In this document: positions 9,396 through 14,022 of the stretch, in pieces
Numbering within the stretch: the stretch's first letter is position 1
Layout of the letters: each line of letters starts with the position of its first letter
Origin: Xylaria sp. FL1777
Lineage: Eukaryota > Ascomycota > Sordariomycetes > Xylariales > Xylariaceae
DNA: 14,022 bases
Reading direction: 5' to 3'
NCBI GenBank assembly: GCA_022578965.1
Contig: MU401006.1
Span: 1-14,022 of the forward strand
Notes under the pieces: generated by a model
Seen by the model: the letters and a program-made list of their open reading frames with translations, nothing else
Told to the model about the DNA's origin: nothing
The model's database searches: none
Program-made: the position numbers and the translations under genes

Positions 9396-10540
9396 AAAAA
9401 AAAAAAAAAAAAAAACTTTTTAAACATAGCTTATAAAACTACTATATTTTTATTAAAAAAAAATGTTAACTAAAGCTTTATTAAGTATATTATATAAGCT
9501 TAAACAAAACAAACGCTTTATAAAAATATATTTAAAAAAACCTAGCAAAAGAATTCTTAAAAAAATTTTAGTTATTTGTTAAATATTTTACAGTACTAAT
9601 ACTTAAAATAAAAAATAAAAAACAACTAATTAATAAAAAAAAAAGACTAATATAACAAGTAATAGTTAATTATTAATTATTAAATATAATTATTATTACA
9701 AATAAATATTCTTTTATTTTACTAGTAATTATAAAAAAAAACATTAGCTAAATAAAATAGTTTATAGCAATTAATATTTCTAATAAATATTATGCTATTA
9801 AAATAGCTAAAAAAAAAAAATAAAAAACCGCTATATAAATAATATATAAACTATATAAATATATAATTATGCTATAAAAACTATAAAATATACTAGCTAG
9901 CTTTTAATATATAATAATAATAATTTTATAGAAGTTTTTAAACAAATTTATGTTTATTTACTTAAATAATATTTTAATTTACTTTAAAATACTAAAAAAA
10001 CATAAAAAATACATAACTTAAGTATTAAAAATACTTAAATAAACAAAATTATAATTTAACACAAAAAAGTATATATAGCATATATAAAAAATTAACTTTT
10101 TAAGATTTATAATTACTTTAAAATAAATATAGATTTAACAGTTAAAAATTAATATAATATAAAACTAAAAAATATTTAACTTAGCTATTATTATAAACAT
10201 ATAATAAGTATTAAAATTTTTAAACTATGTTTAAATGTTAATTTAAAACTTTAGGAAAATAGCATTTTATTTTATAAAGTATACAAAAAAAAAATATAAA
10301 GGAAAGTTTTTCTTAATTTTAAAAGAAGCCTAAAAAGCTTTTAAAAAACTAAAACTAAAAGTTATTTTTAACTTTATAATTAAATTATTTAATCTATAGA
10401 AAAAGAAAAAGCTAAAAATAAATGCTTTAAATAGTATAATTGCAAAAGTTTTAAAACAACTAAAAAACAATAAAAAATAACACTTAATAGCTTATTACTT
10501 TAAAGCACTATAAAACGCAGCATTATAATACCTTATATAT
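9396..10540 (+). pseudogene. pol: Reverse transcriptase, copy B
   Basis: The frame shared by 9947, 10541 and 10964 gives a clear Gypsy RT. NLAK-FL near 9540 matches the usual 'KGFI' entry. A V-Y-x-L-Y-x-Y-I-V-M segment around 9850-9875 matches the 'TxYGxxEYxVMPFGL' block and is followed by an ASF-like segment. The catalytic strand at 9956-9982 reads IYLNNILIY in place of YLDDILIY. The two Asp of the YxDD box are both AAT, so the enzyme is dead. KxLEKHKKHI-like and FLGFI-like segments follow. A one-base shorter A run at 9396-9415, relative to copy A, puts the protease in another frame. RT would copy the element RNA into DNA. Confidence 0.9.
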
Positions 10541-10790
10541 AATAAAGAACTGCTTGCAATTATTATAGCACTTAAAAAGTAAAAACTATTTTTTATAAAA
10601 ATTATAAAGCTAATTAAAATTTATTTAAATTATTAAAACTTAACAAAATTTATAACTATACAAAAAATTACTAAATAACATAAAAATTAAATAGTTTTTT
10701 TTTTTAAATTTAACTTTAAAATATACTACATTAAGAAAAAAAAAAACATTTAAGCAAACATACTTAATTAATAAAGTCAAAAAAAATTTA
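10541..10790 (+). pseudogene. pol: RNase H domain, copy B
   Basis: In frame with RT. YNKELLAIIIALKK begins at 10538; the core KELLAI is at 10544-10561 and is the hallmark of Gypsy RNase H. The preceding Asp is now Asn. Then come a mutated Trp, FFI, IKIYL-NYQNLTKF near 10615-10660, and FKFNFKI with a lysine-rich RPGKKN-like end near 10700-10770. RNase H would degrade the RNA strand during cDNA synthesis. The K-E-L-L codons are better preserved than in copy A, where ELLAI reads LLII. Confidence 0.9.
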
Positions 10791-10963
10791 AGGTTTTAAA
10801 AAAAAACATTTAAGTATTATATTTTTAAAAAAATAAAAGCTTAAAAGTTAAAATTATATTTAAAGACTTTATAAATATATAGCTATAATAAGCTTATAAC
10901 TTAAAAAAGTTAGCATAACTACAAAAATACAAAAAATTAAAAAATAATAAGCTAATATATAAA

Positions 10964-11900
10964 CATAAGGTTTATTTACTAAAATCTTTATAAAACAAGT
11001 TTATTAAGAAATTCTATAAATATTTATTACATAAATACTAAAAAGCAACAAAAATAGTTTAATAATTATAAAAAAAGTATAATTTTTTAAAACTATAAAA
11101 CATAGTTAAATTTATTATAAAAAAGTGCAATATTTATAATAAAGCTAAAGCAGCTTAACATAAGCTTTATAAACTGCTATAACTTATATAAATATTTAAA
11201 CAAGCATAACATATTATTGCTTAAGGTTTTATTATAGTACTACTTTTATTAACTGATTTAATTATAAAAATATAATATAATAAAATATAAGTTATTATTA
11301 ATAAACTTATTAAGTATGCTTACTTTTTACTGTTTAAAGAAAATATAATAGCTAAATAACTTATATATGCTTTTATATGCTAATATTTAAATAAGCATAA
11401 GCTATTAAAAAAGATTATTTTAAACTAAAATAAATTGTTTACTTTTAAGTTTAAAACTAGTTTTTTTAAATTTATTAGTATTAAACTAAAGTTTTTAACT
11501 GCTTATTACTTATAAACAAATAAACAAACAAAAAAACTAAACTAAATATTAAAACAATATTTATAAAGTTATATTAATTATTAATAAAACAATTAAATAA
11601 AACTATTACTAATAGCATAAATTTTATATAATATATTAATAAACAAAAATATAAACATATTTTTGCATAAAGCTATTTATAAATAGCAAATAACTACTAA
11701 AAAACAAGAAAAAACATTAATAAAAGCATTTGTTATTTTAATTATAGCACTTTAAACAAAAACTATTGCAATAAAAATTAAAACGTTATAAGCTAAACTA
11801 TAACTATGTTTTTAGTTTTTATAACAACGGATGTTAATATATTATAACAAAAAACAAACTAAAGAACTAACCTTTAAAAAAAAAAACAAGGTTTATTTGC
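10964..11900 (+). pseudogene. pol: Integrase, copy B
   Basis: Same frame as RT. The zinc-binding N-terminus is seen as KKFYKYLLHKY (11006-11038), with His kept at 11030 and one expected His mutated to Tyr at 11021. In the C-x2-C pair the first Cys is kept (TGC 11126) and the second became TAT. The catalytic core has its first acidic position at 11225 (GGT, Gly in B; GAT, Asp in A 3008), the second at 11423 (AAC, Asn) and the third at 11531 (AAA, Lys). The last two are 36 codons apart, exactly D,D(35)E. The Y-x-x-Q-T-x-x-Q-T-x region at 11504-11533 is the usual 'YHPQTDGQTE' block. It would insert the cDNA with 5-bp duplications, matching those found here. Confidence 0.92.
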
Positions 11901-12142
11901 TATAACAAAAACAAAATATAAACAGTAATATTTTTTAAATTAAAATAAAACAACTAAGCAACAAATTAAAATTTAAAAAACTTAGCTTTTTTAAGATTAA
12001 AGAAGTTATTTTATTTATTAACTATAAACTATTATTACTAAAAAATATGCAAATTTATTTTATTTTTTATATTTTTTTACTAGAACTAGCATTTATTAAA
12101 ATACTTATTAAAATATAATTAGAAATAAAAACAAATTAAAAC

Positions 12143-12320
12143 GTTTATAAAGTTAAAAGTATACTAGATTTTTGTTAAAACAATAATAACTTAAAGTATT
12201 TTATTAAATAAAAAGAATACTTATATGCTAATAATACTTAAAAACTTAAAAAATACCTAAAAACTGCTAAAGTAATTATAAGTTAGTTTTATTATTAATA
12301 TTTTAACTGCTTAAAACTAA
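12143..12320 (+). pseudogene. Chromodomain and C-terminal tail of Pol, copy B
   Basis: Same frame as integrase. VYKVKSILDF is followed by NNNLKYFIK, a mutated W-K-G-Y, ANNT with a mutated Trp, and YLKTAK. This is the chromodomain pattern 'YEVEKILD...YLVKWKGY...NTWEP..L.NA'. The aromatic-cage Trp codons are now stops. A lysine-rich tail follows, and the original stop is somewhere between about 12320 and 12380. In chromoviruses this domain tethers integrase to methylated histone H3 in heterochromatin, which fits insertion into an older copy of the same element. Confidence 0.85.
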
Positions 12321-12379
12321 AAAAAGAAAGTTAACTTTAAAAAAAACGTTTAAAAAATTTTAATTAAACTTAAATAAAG

Positions 12380-12959
12380 CAACTTGCGTTGCTTTAGCTT
12401 GCTTTTTTTATTATTTTTGCTTTTTTGCTAGCGCTTTTTATTCTTTTTTAATGCGCTTTATTTTGTTTAGTTTATTTAAGAACTAAAGCTTTTACTAAAC
12501 TATTTTAACACTTTTTGCTTTTAAAAAACGTTTTTATATATAAAGCTAAACTAACTTACTTAAAACAAAATTAAAGCTATTTTAAGCTTGTTTTAATTTC
12601 TTTTAAACTAAAAGTAGCTATTGCTTTGCTTGCTTTTCTTTTTTTTTAAAACAATAGTATTCAAAAACTATATTATTAATTAAGTTAACTAAAACTTCCG
12701 ATTTATTACAAAAGCAATTAACGCATATACATTTAAAATAATAAAATATATTATTTGTTATTTTGCATGTTAATAACTAATTAAAGCAGCAAAAGCAAAG
12801 CATAACTTTGTAGCTAGTAAAATTAATAAAAAAAGCAAAAACAAGTTTTTGCTTTATTTTAAATAAACAGTTAGTTTTTTTAATGCGCTTTAATATTATA
12901 ACATATAAAAAAAAAAGGAAAAAAAAATACTTATAAAAAATTATTAAAACAACAATTCT
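12380..12959 (+). other. T-rich 3' noncoding stretch, copy B
   Basis: Composition switches abruptly from A-rich to T-rich at about 12380, with repeats of GCTTTGCTTGCTTTT type. No domain is visible on either strand. It is collinear with 4160-4740 in copy A. It probably represents the 3' untranslated part before the polypurine tract. Confidence 0.7.
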
Positions 12960-12975
12960 AAAAAAAAAGAAATAG
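12960..12975 (+). promoter_or_regulatory. Polypurine tract, copy B
   Basis: AAAAAAAAAGAAATAG lies directly against the 3' LTR, the required position for the plus-strand primer. A single T near the end may be a mutation or part of the original. The equivalent in copy A is 4741-4756. Confidence 0.75.
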
Positions 12976-13470
12976 TATTACAAAATTAGCACAAAAGTAG
13001 CTTTTAAAGCAGCTTAATGCTTTTATATATACTATACACTTTTTTTTTTGCTAGCTAAAGCTAAAATTACATAATAACTTACTTAGCTTATTAAGCTTAC
13101 AGTAATTTAAAGCTTATTAAGCTTACAATAATTTAAGGCTTATTAAGCTTATAGTAATTTAATATTTACTAAACTTGCAATAATTTAAAAAAAGTTACTA
13201 CTTTTTTTACTTTTCTTTTGTTTATATAATTATATATTTCTTGTATTTAATTATTTACTTAGTTTTAGTTCTTTAGCTATTAATTTTTTTATAACTGCTA
13301 AGCACTAATATATTTATTACTTTTAATCCTTTAAAACCCTTATTAATGCACAGTAATAAGAGTACCCCGAAAACTTCTCTAACGGACCACTATTAAGGAT
13401 TCTATTATTACCTGCAAATTAAGACCCTAAAAGCAAACCTGTTATATTAATATATAATAGGTCCGTTATA
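12976..13470 (+). repeat. 3' LTR of copy B
   Basis: 495 bp. It starts TATTAC (TG mutated to TA) directly after an A/G tract and ends GTTATA just before AGTAT. The 3' third (about 13350-13440) is the most GC-rich stretch of the window and includes an unmutated ACCCCGAAAAC block. Differences from the 5' LTR that I inspected are mainly transitions. Confidence 0.95.
13085..13188. repeat. Four 26-bp tandem units in the 3' LTR of copy B
   Basis: Units start at 13085, 13111, 13137 and 13163. The fourth unit is the most degenerate, as it is in the other LTRs, so that divergence is probably old. Confidence 0.9.
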
Positions 13471-13475
13471 AGTAT
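13471..13475. repeat. Target-site duplication AGTAT, right side of copy B
   Basis: Partner of 5765-5769, directly after the terminal GTTATA of the 3' LTR. The inverted older copy resumes after it. Confidence 0.93.
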
Positions 13476-14022
13476 TTCTAAAATAATATTATAATTAAAT
13501 ATATTAGCAATATTTAATATAATTTATTTTTTATGTTTTTATATAAATATATTAAAAAGTTTAGTTTTTTTAAATATATAACTATTATTATAACTAAAAA
13601 TGCTTTTATTAAATTTTTTAATCTTTTAAGATTTTTGCTTATATTTTTAAAAAATTTTATTTTATTTTATTATTTCAAGTAAAATTATATTAGCTTATAC
13701 TTTTAAGTTAATTAAAGTATTATACTTTTTTTTTTAATATATAAGTTTAATTTTAAATTAGTTTTGCTAGTTATTATATTAAACTTTATGTAAAGCTTTA
13801 GTTTTTTTAGTTATTTGCTGCTTTTTTAGCAAATGTTTATTTTGTTTTTTGATTTTTTTTTATAAAATGTTTAAATGCTTATTTTATTTTATACTTTAAA
13901 TATTATTATGCTTTATTTTATTTTTGCTTTTAGTTAAGCTTTAAATTATAGTTTTTAAGCTTTTTTGCTTTTAGCAATTATTTTTTAATACAATTATGCT
14001 TTAATTAGCTAATAATATTTAT
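13471..14022 (-). mobile_element. Copy X, piece 2: continuation of the inverted older element
   Basis: The reverse complement matches copy A 479-1031 (552 versus 553 bp). It continues piece 1 exactly once copy B and one AGTAT are removed: the empty site reads AGCTAT-AGTAT-TTCTAAAAT, against the complement of copy A 1020-1036. It covers the protease region and the linker before it. The copy runs off the window. By comparison with B its 5' part and inverted LTR should follow within about 3 kb downstream. It shares with copy B a 2-bp length difference relative to copy A (near A 980), so A carries the private change. Confidence 0.92.

Larger units (their letters stand above)
5770..13470 (+). mobile_element. 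Copy B: complete, RIP-degraded Ty3/Gypsy chromovirus with both LTRs and target duplication
   Basis: A full-length 7,701-bp LTR retrotransposon. It starts TGTTAC and ends GTTATA; the expected terminal CA became TA, while the LTR of copy A still ends in CA. It is bounded by AGTAT at 5765-5769 and 13471-13475. The 5' LTR is 5770-6263 and the 3' LTR 12976-13470. Between them lie Gag, protease, reverse transcriptase, RNase H, integrase and chromodomain, the domain order of chromoviruses. It cannot encode active proteins: stops interrupt every domain and the RT and integrase catalytic acidic residues are lost. The flanks are two halves of one inverted copy (X), so this is a nested insertion. The family assignment rests on hand-read domains; I cannot name a described element. 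Confidence 0.95.

Noticed and set aside
1..14022. Mitochondrial, apicoplast or other organelle DNA suggested by the very high AT content
   Set aside because: The sequence resolves into LTR retrotransposon copies with target duplications and Gypsy Pol domains; no organelle genes, tRNAs or rRNA were seen.
1..14022. Intact or novel host gene or defence system hidden in the window
   Set aside because: Essentially all bases are accounted for by three copies of one element, and no unmatched coding region was found on either strand.

Overview
The window is wall-to-wall retrotransposon and contains no host gene that I can recognise. It is extremely AT-rich: hand-sampled 60-base lines hold only about 8 to 11 G+C bases, while the LTRs reach about 16 per line. 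It holds three copies of one Ty3/Gypsy chromovirus (an LTR retrotransposon with a C-terminal chromodomain). All three are ruined by C-to-T and G-to-A transitions: Trp, Gln and Arg codons became stops, catalytic Asp became Asn, Glu became Lys and Cys became Tyr. This pattern fits repeat-induced point mutation (RIP) and suggests an AT-rich, gene-free block of a filamentous fungus, most likely an ascomycete. The organism itself is inferred, not seen.

Layout. Copy A (1-5250, + strand) is the 3' two-thirds of one element, cut by the window edge, with its 3' LTR at 4757-5250. Copy B (5770-13470, + strand) is a complete 7.7-kb element with LTRs at 5770-6263 and 12976-13470 and a 5-bp target duplication AGTAT on each side. 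Copy X (- strand) is an older element of the same family that served as the landing site. Its pieces lie at 5251-5769 and 13471-14022 and join seamlessly once B and one AGTAT are removed. A and B therefore inserted separately, in the same orientation, 519 bp apart, into X.

In copy B the order is 5' LTR, leader, Gag with a CCHC zinc knuckle, protease, reverse transcriptase, RNase H, integrase with a D,D(35)E layout, chromodomain, a T-rich 3' noncoding stretch, polypurine tract and 3' LTR. This is the standard chromovirus order. The frame is largely preserved between domains, so the element was probably intact when it was mutated. The length differences I located between A and B are mostly single bases in poly-A runs.

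No new biological system is evident. The most interesting signal is mutational. Residual C is almost always preceded by A or G, and residual G is almost always followed by C or T. TpC and CpC are nearly exhausted while some CpA survives, which is not the simple CpA-to-TpA picture of classic RIP. Each LTR also carries four 26-bp tandem units with an internal inverted repeat, and a short block near its 3' end that has stayed comparatively unmutated in all three copies.
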